From Marinobacter bohaiensis (GTDB taxonomy: Bacteria > Pseudomonadota > Gammaproteobacteria > Pseudomonadales > Oleiphilaceae): a stretch of DNA of 64,000 bases. Numbering within the stretch: position 1 is the stretch's first letter; the number at the start of each line of letters is the position of its first letter. Positions 27,185 to 39,852 of this stretch are shown here, piece by piece. The stretch is from positions 1-64,000 of the forward strand of contig NZ_QGEH01000003.1 in assembly GCF_003258515.1 (NCBI RefSeq), given 5' to 3'. Below the pieces are notes generated by a model. The model saw only the letters and a program-made list of their open reading frames with translations. It was not told the DNA's origin and ran no database searches. Both the position numbers and the translations under genes were made by a program.

Positions 27185-28140
27185 ACGCCGTCACCAACTA
27201 CCAGGCCGATCCGGACCTGCTCAAGGCGCTGGGCCGAGTGGCGGTGCTGATGGGCGGCGATTCGGCGGAACGGGCGGTATCCCTGAAGAGCGGAGAGGCG
27301 GTGCTCAATGCGCTGATCGCGGCCGGCGTGGATGCCTATGGCGTCGACGTCCAGGGCAGCCTGCTCGATGTGGTGCGCCCGGGGGATTACGACCGGGTGT
27401 TCATCGCCCTGCACGGTCGCGGCGGCGAGGACGGGACGATCCAGGCCATCCTGTCGGAGGCGGGCGTTCCCTATACCGGCAGCGGCGTGATGGCCTCGGC
27501 GCTGGCGATGGACAAGCTGCGTACCAAGTACGTGCTGGAAGGGTGCGGATTGAAGACGCCCCGCTTCCGCGCCATGGCCGGCGAGCGGGAGGCCGATGAC
27601 CTGCTGCGGTCGCTGCGCCTGCCGTTGAGCGTCAAGCCCTCGCGTGAAGGCTCCAGCATCGGTATTCGCAAGGTGACCAGCCGGGACGAGTTGATCGAGG
27701 CCTACCGTGTGGCCAGCGAGCACGACCCGCTGGTGCTGGTGGAGGAATGGGTCGAGGGCCCGGAGTTTACGGTGAGCGTCCTGCAGGGACGGGCGCTGCC
27801 GGCGATCGGTCTGAGCACCGATCACGTGTTCTATGACTACGACGCCAAGTACCTGAGCAACGACACCCAGTACCGGGTGCCTTGCGGCCTGGCGCCGGAT
27901 GACGAGCTGCGCCTGCAGCATCTGGCGCTGGACGCGTTCCGGGTGCTGGATTGCCAGACCTGGGGCCGGGTCGATGTCATGCAGGACGATGACGGTGAAT
28001 TCTGGGTGCTGGAAGTCAACACGGTGCCCGGAATGACGGACCACAGTCTGGTGCCGATGGCGGCCCGCGCTGCCGGCTTCAGTTTCGAGGAGCTGGTGGT
28101 CCGCATCCTGTCGGACACGCTGGAGGACGCCGATGCATGA
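27181..28140 (+). CDS. ddlB: D-alanine--D-alanine ligase
   Basis: Ddl makes the D-Ala-D-Ala dipeptide used by MurF. The ATP-grasp fold is recognisable from [20 protein letters not shown] at the start, [24 protein letters not shown] and [18 protein letters not shown] near the end. The length of 319 residues matches DdlB. It lies between murC and ftsQ as in most gammaproteobacteria, and overlaps ftsQ by 8 bases. Confidence 0.97.
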   Translation: MNAVTNYQADPDLLKALGRVAVLMGGDSAERAVSLKSGEAVLNALIAAGVDAYGVDVQGSLLDVVRPGDYDRVFIALHGRGGEDGTIQAILSEAGVPYTGSGVMASALAMDKLRTKYVLEGCGLKTPRFRAMAGEREADDLLRSLRLPLSVKPSREGSSIGIRKVTSRDELIEAYRVASEHDPLVLVEEWVEGPEFTVSVLQGRALPAIGLSTDHVFYDYDAKYLSNDTQYRVPCGLAPDDELRLQHLALDAFRVLDCQTWGRVDVMQDDDGEFWVLEVNTVPGMTDHSLVPMAARAAGFSFEELVVRILSDTLEDADA

Positions 28141-28978
28141 CCGACTGAACCTGCGCATGCGCCAGCCCCCAGAGCCGCCCCGGCGGCGGGGAGCGTCATC
28201 CCTGGAGCCGGAACGCGAGCGGTTCAATCCGCTGGCGCTGCTCTGGGAATGGCTGCGGGTGCTGCCCTGGGTTCAGTTGTCACTGGGTGCGATGGTGCTG
28301 GTGCTGGCGGGGCTGGTGCCCTGGGCTACCGGCGCCGCGCTGAATGCCATGGACCGCCAGATCGTCGACATTCAGGTGGAAGGGGATTTTCAGGGTCTGG
28401 ACAAGACCCGCCTGCGGGCTGATCTCAAAGGATTGATCGGACGCAGCTTTTTTGCCACGGATCTGGAAGACGTCAAGCGGACCGTGGAGCGTGAGCCCTG
28501 GGTTGATTCGGCCGCCGTACGGCGGGTCTGGCCGGACCAGTTGGCCGTCGACATCCGCGAGGAAAAGCCGCTGGCCTACTGGAACGATGACGAGATCATC
28601 GGGCATTCGGGGCACGTCTTTGAACCGGCCAACCCGGAGGTGGCAGGCGCACTGCCGCATCTGGCCGGGCCGGATGACCGCATCGACGAAGTCATGGCCC
28701 GGGCGCGGCAAATGGCGAAGATGCTGCATGAGCGCAAGATCGGCTTTGCCGGGCTGACGCTGGAAAAACGCGGCGCCTGGACACTGCACATGAGCAACGG
28801 CATCGAGGTCGCGCTCGGGCGGGACCACGTCGAGAACCGGTTCGAACGGTTCCTGACGGTATACGAGAAGAAGCTGGTCAGCCGGGCTGACCAGGTGGAA
28901 CGTATCGACGCGCGCTACACCAATGGCGTGGCGGTGCGCTGGAAGACGCTTGAGAAAGCGCCTGAGAAAAATTCATAG
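28133..28978 (+). CDS. ftsQ: Cell division protein FtsQ
   Basis: FtsQ scaffolds the divisome by binding FtsB and FtsL in the periplasm. A proline- and arginine-rich cytoplasmic N terminus of about 40 residues is followed by one membrane helix (about 45-66). The POTRA domain then starts with VDIQVEGDF and includes REPWVDSAAVRRVWPDQLAV. IREEKPLAYWND begins the beta domain. The length is 281 residues, in the normal range. The start overlaps ddlB. Confidence 0.95.
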   Translation: MHDRLNLRMRQPPEPPRRRGASSLEPERERFNPLALLWEWLRVLPWVQLSLGAMVLVLAGLVPWATGAALNAMDRQIVDIQVEGDFQGLDKTRLRADLKGLIGRSFFATDLEDVKRTVEREPWVDSAAVRRVWPDQLAVDIREEKPLAYWNDDEIIGHSGHVFEPANPEVAGALPHLAGPDDRIDEVMARARQMAKMLHERKIGFAGLTLEKRGAWTLHMSNGIEVALGRDHVENRFERFLTVYEKKLVSRADQVERIDARYTNGVAVRWKTLEKAPEKNS

Positions 28979-29003
28979 ACCATTCATCCGGTGAGTGAAG
29001 CAC

Positions 29004-30239
29004 ATGTCAGGGGTTGAAACGGAAAACATGATTGTCGGCCTGGATATTGGCACCTCGAAAGTGGTGGCCATTGTCGGCAAGCGCAAACTGGACGGCACGA
29101 TCGAAATCGTGGGCATCGGTTCGCACCCGTCCCGCGGTCTCAAGCGGGGTGTGGTGGTCAACATCGAAACCACCGTCAACGCCATCCAGCGGGCCGTCGA
29201 GGAAGCCGAGCTGATGGCCGGATGCCGTATCCATTCCGTTTACGCGGGTATTGCCGGCAGTCACATCCGCAGTCTCAACTCCCACGGCATCGTGGCGATC
29301 CGCGACCGGGAAGTGACCCAGGCGGATATCGACCGGGTGATCGACGCGGCCCAGGCGGTGGCGATTCCAGCCGACCAGAAGGTGCTGCACATTCTGCCCC
29401 AGGAGTTCGTCATCGATAACCAGGAGGGCATCAAGGAACCCCTGGGTATGTCGGGTGTCCGTCTGGAGGCCAAGGTTCACCTGGTGACCTGCGCCGTGAA
29501 CGCCGCCCAGAACATCGAGAAGTGCGTGCGACGCTGCGGTCTGGATGTGGACGACGTGATCCTGGAGCAACTGGCGTCCAGCCATGCCGTGTTGGTCGAG
29601 GACGAGAAGGAACTGGGCGTATGCGTGGTCGACATCGGTGGCGGGACGACCGATATCGCGGTCTTCACCGGTGGGGCCATCCGTCACACCGCCGTGATCC
29701 CCATCGCCGGCGACCAGGTGACCAATGACATCGCCATGGCCCTGCGCACGCCGACGCAGAACGCTGAGGAAATCAAGATCAAGTATGCCTGCGCGCTGAC
29801 GCAACTGGCCGGTGCCGACGAGACCATCAAGGTTCCCAGCGTCGGCGAGCGGGCGCCGCGGGATCTCTCGCGCCAGGCGTTGGCCGAAGTGGTCGAGCCG
29901 CGCTACGAGGAACTTTTCACGCTGGTTCAGGCCGAACTGCGCCGCTCCGGTTTCGAAGAGATGATCCCCGCCGGCATCGTGATCACCGGCGGCTCATCCA
30001 CCATGGAAGGCGTGGTGGAGCTGGCCGAGGAAATATTTCACATGCCGGTACGGCTGGCCTCGCCGCAGGCCGTGTCCGGTATGACCGATGTAGTCAATAA
30101 CCCGATCTATGCCACGGGGGTTGGGTTGTTGATACACGGGTTCCGCCAGATGGACCTGGGTAAGGGACCCGTGCTCAAGCAGGAGGATGCCCCCTCGCTG
30201 TTTGAGCGCATGAAGAACTGGTTCACAGGGAATTTCTGA
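29004..30239 (+). CDS. ftsA: Cell division protein FtsA
   Basis: FtsA is an actin-like ATPase that tethers FtsZ to the membrane and recruits later division proteins. The phosphate-binding loops are IVGLDIGTSKVVA at the N terminus and VCVVDIGGGTTDIAVF near residue 205. The C terminus SLFERMKNWFTGNF is the amphipathic membrane-targeting helix. I chose ATG 29004 (411 residues) over the GTG at 28995, since homologues begin shortly before the IVGLDIGTSK block. Confidence 0.96.
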   Translation: MSGVETENMIVGLDIGTSKVVAIVGKRKLDGTIEIVGIGSHPSRGLKRGVVVNIETTVNAIQRAVEEAELMAGCRIHSVYAGIAGSHIRSLNSHGIVAIRDREVTQADIDRVIDAAQAVAIPADQKVLHILPQEFVIDNQEGIKEPLGMSGVRLEAKVHLVTCAVNAAQNIEKCVRRCGLDVDDVILEQLASSHAVLVEDEKELGVCVVDIGGGTTDIAVFTGGAIRHTAVIPIAGDQVTNDIAMALRTPTQNAEEIKIKYACALTQLAGADETIKVPSVGERAPRDLSRQALAEVVEPRYEELFTLVQAELRRSGFEEMIPAGIVITGGSSTMEGVVELAEEIFHMPVRLASPQAVSGMTDVVNNPIYATGVGLLIHGFRQMDLGKGPVLKQEDAPSLFERMKNWFTGNF

Positions 30240-30346
30240 GAACCGGTCACCCGTGGCCGGGCCGGTAACGCCGGCCAACACAAACGAAGGTCTCTCGAAA
30301 AATACCGGTCAGCGAAGGCCGGAACGAAAACGAAGGAGTAGGGGAA

Positions 30347-31504
30347 ATGTTCGAACTTGTCGATAATGTTCAGCAAAACGCGGTTATAAAAGTCATTGGT
30401 GTCGGTGGTGGTGGCGGCAACGCCGTACGTCACATGCTGACCAGCGACATCGAGGGTGTGGATTTTATCTGCGCCAATACCGATGCCCAGGCGCTCGCCG
30501 ATATGGGCGCCAAGCAGGTCATTCAACTTGGAGGCAACATCACCAAGGGCCTGGGTGCCGGTGCCAACCCCGAAGTGGGGCGCCAGTCGGCTCTGGAAGA
30601 CCGCGACCGTATCGCCGAAGCGCTGCAGGGCGCTGATATGGTCTTTATTACCGCCGGTATGGGTGGCGGTACCGGGACGGGCGCCGCGCCGATTGTGGCG
30701 GAAGTGGCCCGTGAACTGGGTATCCTTACCGTTGCCGTCGTGACCAAGCCGTTTACCTTCGAGGGCGGCAAGCGCATGACCGTGGCCGAGGCGGGCCTGA
30801 AAGACCTGGAAGACAGCGTCGACTCGCTGATTACGATTCCTAACGAAAAACTGCTTGCTGTTATGGGCAAGAAGACTAGTCTTCTCGATGCTTTTGCAGC
30901 CGCTAACGACGTGTTGCTGGGCGCCGTTCAGGGCATTGCCGACCTGATCACCCGCAACGGTATGATCAACGTCGACTTTGCCGACGTGAAAACCGTCATG
31001 TCGGAAATGGGCATGGCCATGATGGGCACGGCCCGGGCCACCGGAGAAAACCGCGCCCGCGAAGCCGCCGAAGCCGCCGTTCGCAGCCCGCTGCTGGAAG
31101 ACATCAACCTGCAGGGCGCCAAGGGTATCCTGGTTAACATTACTGCAGGTATGGACCTCAACCTGGGCGAATTTTCCGAAGTGGGCGACATTGTCCGCGA
31201 ATTTGCCTCTGACGCCGCGACCGTGGTTGTCGGCACCGTGATCGACCCCGAAATGACCGATGAGCTGAAGGTGACTGTGGTCGCCACCGGTTTGGGCGGT
31301 GATCGCGAGAAACCGACCAAAGTGGTGGACAACACAAGGACACTGGACGGCAAGACAGACTATCACCAGCTGGATCGCCCGGCCGTACTGCGCCGCCGAG
31401 CTGTTGCCAATGGCAACGTGGCGGTTGACCAGGAGCGTGAAGGGGATGAGCAGAGTGTCGACTATCTCGATATTCCCGCATTCCTGCGTCGCCAGGCTGA
31501 CTGA
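30347..31504 (+). CDS. ftsZ: Cell division protein FtsZ
   Basis: FtsZ is the tubulin-like GTPase that forms the division ring. The GTP site is shown by VIGVGGGGGNAV near residue 14, the tubulin signature GGGTGTGAAP near 107, and NVDFADVKTVM. A variable linker leads to the conserved tail YLDIPAFLRRQ that binds FtsA and ZipA. The length is 385 residues. A strong purine-rich ribosome binding site, AAGGAGTAGGGGA, precedes the ATG. Confidence 0.98.
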   Translation: MFELVDNVQQNAVIKVIGVGGGGGNAVRHMLTSDIEGVDFICANTDAQALADMGAKQVIQLGGNITKGLGAGANPEVGRQSALEDRDRIAEALQGADMVFITAGMGGGTGTGAAPIVAEVARELGILTVAVVTKPFTFEGGKRMTVAEAGLKDLEDSVDSLITIPNEKLLAVMGKKTSLLDAFAAANDVLLGAVQGIADLITRNGMINVDFADVKTVMSEMGMAMMGTARATGENRAREAAEAAVRSPLLEDINLQGAKGILVNITAGMDLNLGEFSEVGDIVREFASDAATVVVGTVIDPEMTDELKVTVVATGLGGDREKPTKVVDNTRTLDGKTDYHQLDRPAVLRRRAVANGNVAVDQEREGDEQSVDYLDIPAFLRRQAD

Positions 31505-31674
31505 TAAACTGTCTCAATAGGGATTCGGGATAGAATAGAGAGAATCTAGAAAGGTCATAGCCATAGCCTAGTGTTATTAAAGGCTGGTTAAATGGTGTTC
31601 AGTTGGTCTTTCTGGTAAGCTGCGCGCAGTTTTTACCCGAATGATAGATAACTTTTGTGACGGATTTTTGTACG

Positions 31675-32592
31675 ATGATTAGACAACGTACGCTTAAAAA
31701 CACCATCCGTGCGACCGGGGTCGGTTTGCACTCGGGTGAGAAAGTCTATCTGACGCTCAAGCCTGCGCCGGTTGATACTGGAATCGTATTTCGGAGAACG
31801 GACCTGGATCCGGTTGCCGAGATCAAGGCGTACGCTGAAAACGTCGGTGAAACGATGCTGTCCACGACGCTGGTCAAGGACGGTGTCCGGGTTGCCACTG
31901 TTGAGCACCTGTTGTCCGCGATGGCCGGGCTGGGCATCGACAACTGTTATGTCGAGCTGAGTGCCGCCGAAGTACCCATCATGGACGGCAGTGCTGGTCC
32001 TTTCGTCTTCCTTCTGCAGTCGGCGGGCATTGCCGAGCAGGACGCGGCGAAGCGCTTTATCCGCATCAAGCGGGAAGTAAGCGTCGAGGACGGCGACAAG
32101 AAGGCGACGTTCCTGCCGTTCGAGGGCTTCAAGGTCAGCTTCGGCATCGACTTCGATCATCCGGTCTTCAAGGGCCGCGCCCAGTACGCCACGGTCGACT
32201 TTTCCAGCACGTCCTTCGTGAAGGAAGTCAGTCGTGCCCGGACTTTCGGGTTCGTGCGTGATATCGAGAAGTTGCGCTCCATGAATCTGGCGCTGGGTGG
32301 CAGTGTTGACAACGCGATCGTCGTTGACGACTACAAAATCCTGAACGAAGACGGCTTGCGTTACGAAGATGAGTTCGTCAAGCACAAGGTTCTGGACGCC
32401 ATTGGCGACCTGTACCAGCTGGGCAACAGCCTGATCGGTGAGTTCCGTGGACTGAAGTCCGGGCACGACCTGAACAACAGGCTGCTGCGTAAACTGCTGG
32501 CGGAAGAGGATGCGTGGGAAGTGGTGACCTTCGACGACGAAGCCACGGCTCCGATTTCCTACCTCAAGCCGGTACTCGTGGCACAGGGCTGA
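31675..32592 (+). CDS. lpxC: UDP-3-O-acyl-GlcNAc deacetylase
   Basis: LpxC is the zinc enzyme for the committed step of lipid A synthesis. It starts with [11 protein letters not shown] and shows [10 protein letters not shown]. The zinc ligands lie in [11 protein letters not shown] (His), in [15 protein letters not shown] (His and Asp) and in the segment after it (GHDLNN). The length is 305 residues. I prefer ATG 31675 to the GTG at 31657 because LpxC proteins begin with MIxQRTL. It closes the dcw cluster and is separated from ftsZ by 170 bases that may hold its own promoter. Confidence 0.97.
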   Translation: MIRQRTLKNTIRATGVGLHSGEKVYLTLKPAPVDTGIVFRRTDLDPVAEIKAYAENVGETMLSTTLVKDGVRVATVEHLLSAMAGLGIDNCYVELSAAEVPIMDGSAGPFVFLLQSAGIAEQDAAKRFIRIKREVSVEDGDKKATFLPFEGFKVSFGIDFDHPVFKGRAQYATVDFSSTSFVKEVSRARTFGFVRDIEKLRSMNLALGGSVDNAIVVDDYKILNEDGLRYEDEFVKHKVLDAIGDLYQLGNSLIGEFRGLKSGHDLNNRLLRKLLAEEDAWEVVTFDDEATAPISYLKPVLVAQG

Positions 32593-32601
32593 GCAGGACG
32601 C

Positions 32602-33048
32602 TCAGTCCTTGACGTGACGAGACAGTTTTTCGAGAACTTCGCGTAAACCTTCGTCCTTCGTATGCCCGGCCTCCTGATCCAGGAGCCGGGCATTTTCTTT
32701 GCTCAAGGCTTCCTTCTGGTACACCGGCTTCCGCTTGGGGCGGGGCGGTGCCACCTTCACTTTCAGGCGCCAGGCGTGCTGGAAGTCCGGTTCCTTCCGC
32801 AGCACCTCGAGAATTTCACGCTGACGCAGACGAAGCTGACTGGCGGTCATGCTGCTTTCCGCAGACAGGGCCAGGTCGCCGTCGTGATAGCTGAGGAACC
32901 GGCAGTGGTTCCGCAGGTTGTCCGGCAGCGCGTGAAGCACGACTTGCTCGGCTCGCCGGTGCACTTCCGCATGGGCGAGTAAACGGCGCAGGTTCGGGGG
33001 GTGCCGGGTATCGCTGGGTTCCAGGGAAAGGTTGGTCTTGCGTCTCAT
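32602..33048 (-). CDS. dciA: DciA replicative helicase operator (DUF721)
   Basis: DciA assists loading of the replicative helicase DnaB in bacteria that lack DnaC. The N-terminal half has the DUF721 layout: LLAHAEVHRRAEQVVLHALP, then HYDGDLALSAESS-like strands and a WRLKVKV ending, with a positively charged, probably unstructured tail. The length is 148 residues. The locus between lpxC and secA, on the opposite strand, is where dciA is found in Pseudomonas. It converges with lpxC at a distance of only 9 bases. Confidence 0.85.
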   Translation of the reverse strand: MRRKTNLSLEPSDTRHPPNLRRLLAHAEVHRRAEQVVLHALPDNLRNHCRFLSYHDGDLALSAESSMTASQLRLRQREILEVLRKEPDFQHAWRLKVKVAPPRPKRKPVYQKEALSKENARLLDQEAGHTKDEGLREVLEKLSRHVKD

Positions 33049-33503
33049 CAGTGTCCAGCCGGTTGTCGTGAGCTCGATGTCCGTGGTCGCGGGTCGCTTG
33101 TGTATTGTAAGGCCACAGGAACTCGACGTCGCCCGTTACGATTGGTTACTATTTGGCACGGTTTGTGGATGCAGCCCTGTATTAAACTGGCTGTAATCTT
33201 GGGGATAACTTTTCATGGCCCGCTTTTCCCGGGGGTGACGAGTGTTGTCATCCTGCCCGAAGAGGGTGTTCCAAAGGTGTCGCAGCAAAACGGCGGAGTG
33301 ATGACAAGCGCTGGAGCAGTGGGCATGCCGTCGCTTTTGCAACACCCTTCGACGAGTGGATTGACGGAGCGAAAGCCGTCCAGTGGATGATAGCACCGCG
33401 GCTATGCTCTGCAATCCGGATATGGACGTCCGGCAGGATTGTTGATGATCACCATGCGGCTCAGGGCGTGAGCCGGGTGGTTCCGATAAGTGATCGTGTA
33501 ACT
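33049..33503. other. Gene-free spacer between dciA and the M23 peptidase gene
   Basis: This 455-base spacer separates divergent genes and must hold promoters for both. A TTGGCA at 33153-33158 and TATTAA at 33180-33185 are 21 bases apart, too far for a good pair. Plus-strand open frames here have no convincing start or composition. No SecM-like arrest peptide is evident. Confidence 0.4.
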
Positions 33504-34442
33504 ATGAACATTATTTTCGTCGGCAAGAATCCGGGCAAGTCCCGTTCGGTTCGGCTTAATATGCCGGTTGTAGCGTGTCTGCTGGTGCTGACGAGCGCTG
33601 TCATCGGTGGCGTTGGCTGGGCGGGTTACCAGCTTGGTGCCGTTGCGCCCGAGCCCGTGGCCTACGGTGCGTCGCCGTCGTTGATCCGGAATTGGGAGGC
33701 GCGCATCCATGAGCAGGCCGATGCCCTGACCCGTGTGCGTGAAACCACCGGTCAGCAGGTCGATGCCCTGACCCTGCGCCTGGGCCAGATGCAGGGTCGC
33801 CTGCTGCGCCTGGATGCCCTGGGCCAGCGGCTCGTTGAATCCGCGCATCTGGACAACGGCGAATTCGATTTTGATCAGGCCCCGGCTGTTGGTGGTCCGG
33901 AGGAACCTGGTGACGGGGAAAGCTACGGTGCCCCGGAACTGAGCGCCATGATCGACCAGCTCGACGAACGTATCGGCGACCGCGAACAGCAATTGCGCCT
34001 GCTCGACCAGCTCCTGTCCCAGGAGCGCATCGAGGACGAACGCTTTGTGGCCGGTCGGCCCATTACCTGGGGCTGGCTGTCTTCCCGTTATGGCTATCGT
34101 TCAGATCCCTTCACCGGCAAACGCACGTGGCACGACGGCGTTGACCTGGCCGGTAAGGAAGGCAGCGACATCATTGCCGTGGCGGCCGGCGTCGTCACCT
34201 GGGCCGGGGATCGTTATGGTTACGGTAATCTGGTGGAGATCGACCACGGTGATGGCCTGGTGACCCGTTACGGTCACTGCAAGACCGTCAAGGTCAAGGT
34301 CGGCGACGTGGTCCAGAAAGGCCAGTTGATTGCCCTGATGGGAAGCACCGGGCGCTCGACAGGCCCGCATGTGCACTTCGAGGTGAGGCGCAACGGCAAG
34401 AGCCAGAACCCGGAAGACTACATCAAACGTGCCAGCCGATAG
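33504..34442 (+). CDS. Periplasmic M23 family metallopeptidase (LytM type)
   Basis: This is a membrane-anchored LytM-domain protein, probably a peptidoglycan endopeptidase or a regulator of one. One N-terminal membrane helix (about residues 19-42) is followed by a coiled-coil-prone region rich in Gln and Leu (about 65-175). The C-terminal M23 domain has HDGVDLAGKEGSDI, VEIDHGDGLVTRYGHC and TGPHVHFEVR. The zinc ligands (HxxxD and HxH) are complete, so it may be active. ATG 33504 gives 312 residues. The gene occupies the same place upstream of secA as PA4404 in Pseudomonas. Confidence 0.9.
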   Translation: MNIIFVGKNPGKSRSVRLNMPVVACLLVLTSAVIGGVGWAGYQLGAVAPEPVAYGASPSLIRNWEARIHEQADALTRVRETTGQQVDALTLRLGQMQGRLLRLDALGQRLVESAHLDNGEFDFDQAPAVGGPEEPGDGESYGAPELSAMIDQLDERIGDREQQLRLLDQLLSQERIEDERFVAGRPITWGWLSSRYGYRSDPFTGKRTWHDGVDLAGKEGSDIIAVAAGVVTWAGDRYGYGNLVEIDHGDGLVTRYGHCKTVKVKVGDVVQKGQLIALMGSTGRSTGPHVHFEVRRNGKSQNPEDYIKRASR

Positions 34443-34455
34443 CGGCTGCACAACA

Positions 34456-34490
34456 AAGCCACTTCGGGATACCGCAAGTGGCTTTTTTTT
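34456..34490 (+). terminator. Rho-independent terminator after the M23 gene
   Basis: AAGCCACTT at 34456-34464 pairs perfectly with 34476-34484 and is followed by a run of T residues. It isolates the M23 gene from secA. Confidence 0.85.
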
Positions 34491-34575
34491 GGCTGATTGG
34501 CCGACCCAAAGCGGCCAGACGGCCCGGGTCACGCGGGAAACCGGACCTACCTTTCGCCTTCAAAACAAATAAGGT

Positions 34576-34581
34576 TAGAAT
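34576..34581 (+). promoter_or_regulatory. Candidate -10 element for secA
   Basis: TAGAAT lies about 157 bases before secA. The nearest -35-like hexamer, TTCGCC at 34553-34558, is weak. The terminator upstream means secA needs its own promoter in this gap. Confidence 0.3.
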
Positions 34582-34737
34582 GCCGTTCTTGTATGGCATG
34601 TCCGGGATGGCTCCCCATGTCCCACCGTACCGCGGTGCGGTGTCTTCAACGATGCCTTTCCCCGGTGGGGATATCCTGAGAATGGCAGGCGCCGCCGCCC
34701 CGGTGGCGTATTTCGTTAATCAAAGAAGCAGTGGTCT

Positions 34738-37491
<2,754 letters not shown>

Positions 37492-37564
37492 GGCCACTTT
37501 CGGGCCCGCGCCAGCAGCGTCGCGATTGACGGCGGCCCGGGCGGGAAGTGCGCATGACACCAGC

Positions 37565-37618
37565 AACGTCCGCTGGATCGGATCTGCCCCGGCAATCCGC
37601 TCTTGCGGACGTTTTTTG
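37565..37618 (+). terminator. Rho-independent terminator after secA
   Basis: AACGTCCGC (37565-37573) can pair with GCGGACGTT (37605-37613), with a shorter alternative TCCGC/GCGGA hairpin nearer the T run. A stretch of six T residues follows. Confidence 0.6.
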
Positions 37619-37665
37619 TTTTACGGCGATTTTCGCCTTGCCCAGAGATAGAGAGGAGTAAGCCA

Positions 37666-38883
37666 ATGGCGGTTGGATTGGGTCCCCTGCCGGACTTTCA
37701 CGCGATCACCGGCCTGCGTCTGGGCGTGGCCCGGGCTGGCATCAAAAAGCCTGGGCGGCGCGACCTGGTGGTCATGGCGCTGGAGGAAGGCGCCCAGGTC
37801 GCCGGAATTTTTACCCGCAACCAGTTCTGTGCGGCGCCGGTCCTGGTTACCCGCGAGCATCTGTCCCAGGCTGCGCCAAGGTTCCTGCTAATCAACACCG
37901 GCAACGCCAACGCCGGTAATGGCGAGCAGGGTGTGGCCGATGCCCGGACCTGTTGCGCCGCGCTGGCGGACCTGACCGGTACCGCGCCGAACCAGACGCT
38001 GCCGTTTTCCACGGGTGTTATTGGCGAGCCCCTGCCCGTCGAGGTCATCCGCAATGGTTTGCCGGAGGCGCTGGACAACCTGGCCGAGAACCATTGGGCC
38101 GAGGCGGCCGAAGGTATCATGACCACCGATACCCTGCCCAAGGGCGCCACCTGTCGGCTGGAGCTGGACGGCAAGCCGGTACATATTTCCGGCATCAGCA
38201 AGGGTGCCGGCATGATTCGTCCCAACATGGCGACCATGCTGGGCTTCCTGGCCACCGACGCGGATATCGAGCCGGCCCTGCTACAGAGCCTGGTGTCCGA
38301 ACTGGGTGAGCAGTCGTTCAACCGCATCACCATCGACGGCGACACCTCCACCAACGACGCCTGCATGCTGGTCGCCACGGGACGCAGCGAAGCGCCCCGG
38401 CTGACCGCCGACAGCCCGCACCTCAATGCCTTCCGCGAAGCGCTGAAAGCGGTGTTCATGACCCTCGCTCACGCCATCGTGCGGGACGGTGAGGGTGCCA
38501 CCAAGTTCATCACCATCCGGGTGGAGCAGGCGGCCAGCACGCAGGAAGCCCTGGATGTGGCCTACACCCTGGCCCATTCGCCGCTGGTCAAGACTGCGCT
38601 GTTCGCCTCCGATCCCAATTGGGGCCGCATCCTGGCCGCAGTGGGGCGCGCGGGCGTGCCCGATTTGGACCTGTCCGCTATTGAAATCGACCTGGGGGAC
38701 GTCGCCCTGGTGCGCAACGGTGGCCGCGCGGCCGATTACACCGAAGCCCGCGGTCAGGCGGTGATGGACGAGTCTGACATTACCATCCGCGTCGGCCTGG
38801 GTCGGGGAGAGGTCAACGACACGGTGTGGACCTGCGACCTGTCCCAGGACTACGTGACCATCAACGCCGAGTACCGGACCTGA
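37666..38883 (+). CDS. argJ: Bifunctional ornithine acetyltransferase / N-acetylglutamate synthase
   Basis: ArgJ recycles the acetyl group from N-acetylornithine to glutamate in arginine biosynthesis. The precursor cleaves itself at the Ala-Thr bond in NMATMLGFLATD, where Thr becomes the nucleophile. ISKGAGMIRPNM and SNDACM-like TSTNDACMLVATG are further family blocks. ATG 37666 follows GAGAGGAG and gives 405 residues. Whether it also makes N-acetylglutamate from acetyl-CoA cannot be told from sequence. It begins a run of genes continuing through moaA. Confidence 0.97.
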   Translation: MAVGLGPLPDFHAITGLRLGVARAGIKKPGRRDLVVMALEEGAQVAGIFTRNQFCAAPVLVTREHLSQAAPRFLLINTGNANAGNGEQGVADARTCCAALADLTGTAPNQTLPFSTGVIGEPLPVEVIRNGLPEALDNLAENHWAEAAEGIMTTDTLPKGATCRLELDGKPVHISGISKGAGMIRPNMATMLGFLATDADIEPALLQSLVSELGEQSFNRITIDGDTSTNDACMLVATGRSEAPRLTADSPHLNAFREALKAVFMTLAHAIVRDGEGATKFITIRVEQAASTQEALDVAYTLAHSPLVKTALFASDPNWGRILAAVGRAGVPDLDLSAIEIDLGDVALVRNGGRAADYTEARGQAVMDESDITIRVGLGRGEVNDTVWTCDLSQDYVTINAEYRT

Positions 38884-38884
38884 C

Positions 38885-39826
38885 ATGAAACACGTGCATG
38901 TGGCGGTCGGCGTGGTGCGCCGGGGCGACCGGGTGCTGATCGCGCGCCGTCCCGAGGACGCCCATCAGGGCGGTCTGCTGGAGTTTCCCGGCGGCAAGGT
39001 AGAGCCGGGAGAGACGGTCCAGCAGGCGCTGGTGCGTGAGTTGGCGGAGGAAGTCGGTATCCGCGTGGCGGGCGCTTCCCTGGAACCGGTGATCGGCATT
39101 CGTCACGACTACGGGGACAAGCGGGTCTTCCTCGACGTCTGGCAAACATCGTCGTTCGACGGCGAACCCCACGGTCGGGAAGGCCAGCCGGTGCAGTGGC
39201 TGGATCAGGACGCCCTGCGCGACGACGCCTTCCCAGCGGCCAACCGCCCGATCATCCGGGCGCTCCGGCTGCCTCGCGCCTATCCCGTCAGCGGCGGTGA
39301 GGGGCTGGGCGGCGATGCGCTCTACCAGCATCTGTGCGCGCGCCTGGACCATCTGCGGCCCGAGCTGTTCCTGTTGCGGGCTCCCTGGCTGGAGGAGAAC
39401 GACTATCGGTCCCTGGCCGCCCGCCTGATCGACTGGTGCGGCCCGCGGCAGATCGGCGTGATGCTCCACGGTGCACCAGAGCGGCTGGCTAGCCTGCCGG
39501 CAGCCGGCGTACACCTGCCATGGCGGGTAGCGGCCGGTCTGGATGCGCGACCGTTGGTCAGCGAGGCGCTGTTGGGCGTATCCTGTCACAATGAGGCGGA
39601 GTTGCAGCATGCCGCGGCCATCGGCGCCGATTTCGCAACGCTGGGCCCGGTGGAAGCCACGCGGAGCCATCCGGGGGCGGCGTCCCTGGGCTGGTCAGCG
39701 TTCGTCGACCTGGCTGGCGGCGCCAAGCTGCCGGTTTACGCCCTGGGCGGGCTCGATTTCACGGCCATTGCCAGGGCGCGCGATGCAGGCGGCCAGGGTG
39801 TTGCCGGCATCAGCGCCTGGTGGTGA
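38885..39826 (+). CDS. mutT: Nudix (MutT-type) hydrolase fused to a ThiE-like domain
   Basis: The N-terminal half (about residues 1-130) is a MutT-type Nudix hydrolase with a perfect box, [20 protein letters not shown], and it probably removes 8-oxo-dGTP. The C-terminal half (about 140-313) resembles thiamine phosphate synthase or TenI, with [29 protein letters not shown] and VYALGGL. This two-domain form is known in Pseudomonas next to argJ. The ThiE-like part keeps the barrel strands, but its activity is unknown. The gene starts one base after the argJ stop. Confidence 0.92.
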   Translation: MKHVHVAVGVVRRGDRVLIARRPEDAHQGGLLEFPGGKVEPGETVQQALVRELAEEVGIRVAGASLEPVIGIRHDYGDKRVFLDVWQTSSFDGEPHGREGQPVQWLDQDALRDDAFPAANRPIIRALRLPRAYPVSGGEGLGGDALYQHLCARLDHLRPELFLLRAPWLEENDYRSLAARLIDWCGPRQIGVMLHGAPERLASLPAAGVHLPWRVAAGLDARPLVSEALLGVSCHNEAELQHAAAIGADFATLGPVEATRSHPGAASLGWSAFVDLAGGAKLPVYALGGLDFTAIARARDAGGQGVAGISAWW

Positions 39827-39852
39827 CCATCCGACAGAGGAAGCAGGATACC

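Noticed and set aside
33001-33390. A 129-codon frame in the dciA-M23 spacer, considered as a SecM-like peptide
   Set aside because: It starts inside dciA on the other strand, has no signal peptide and lacks an arrest-like C terminus.
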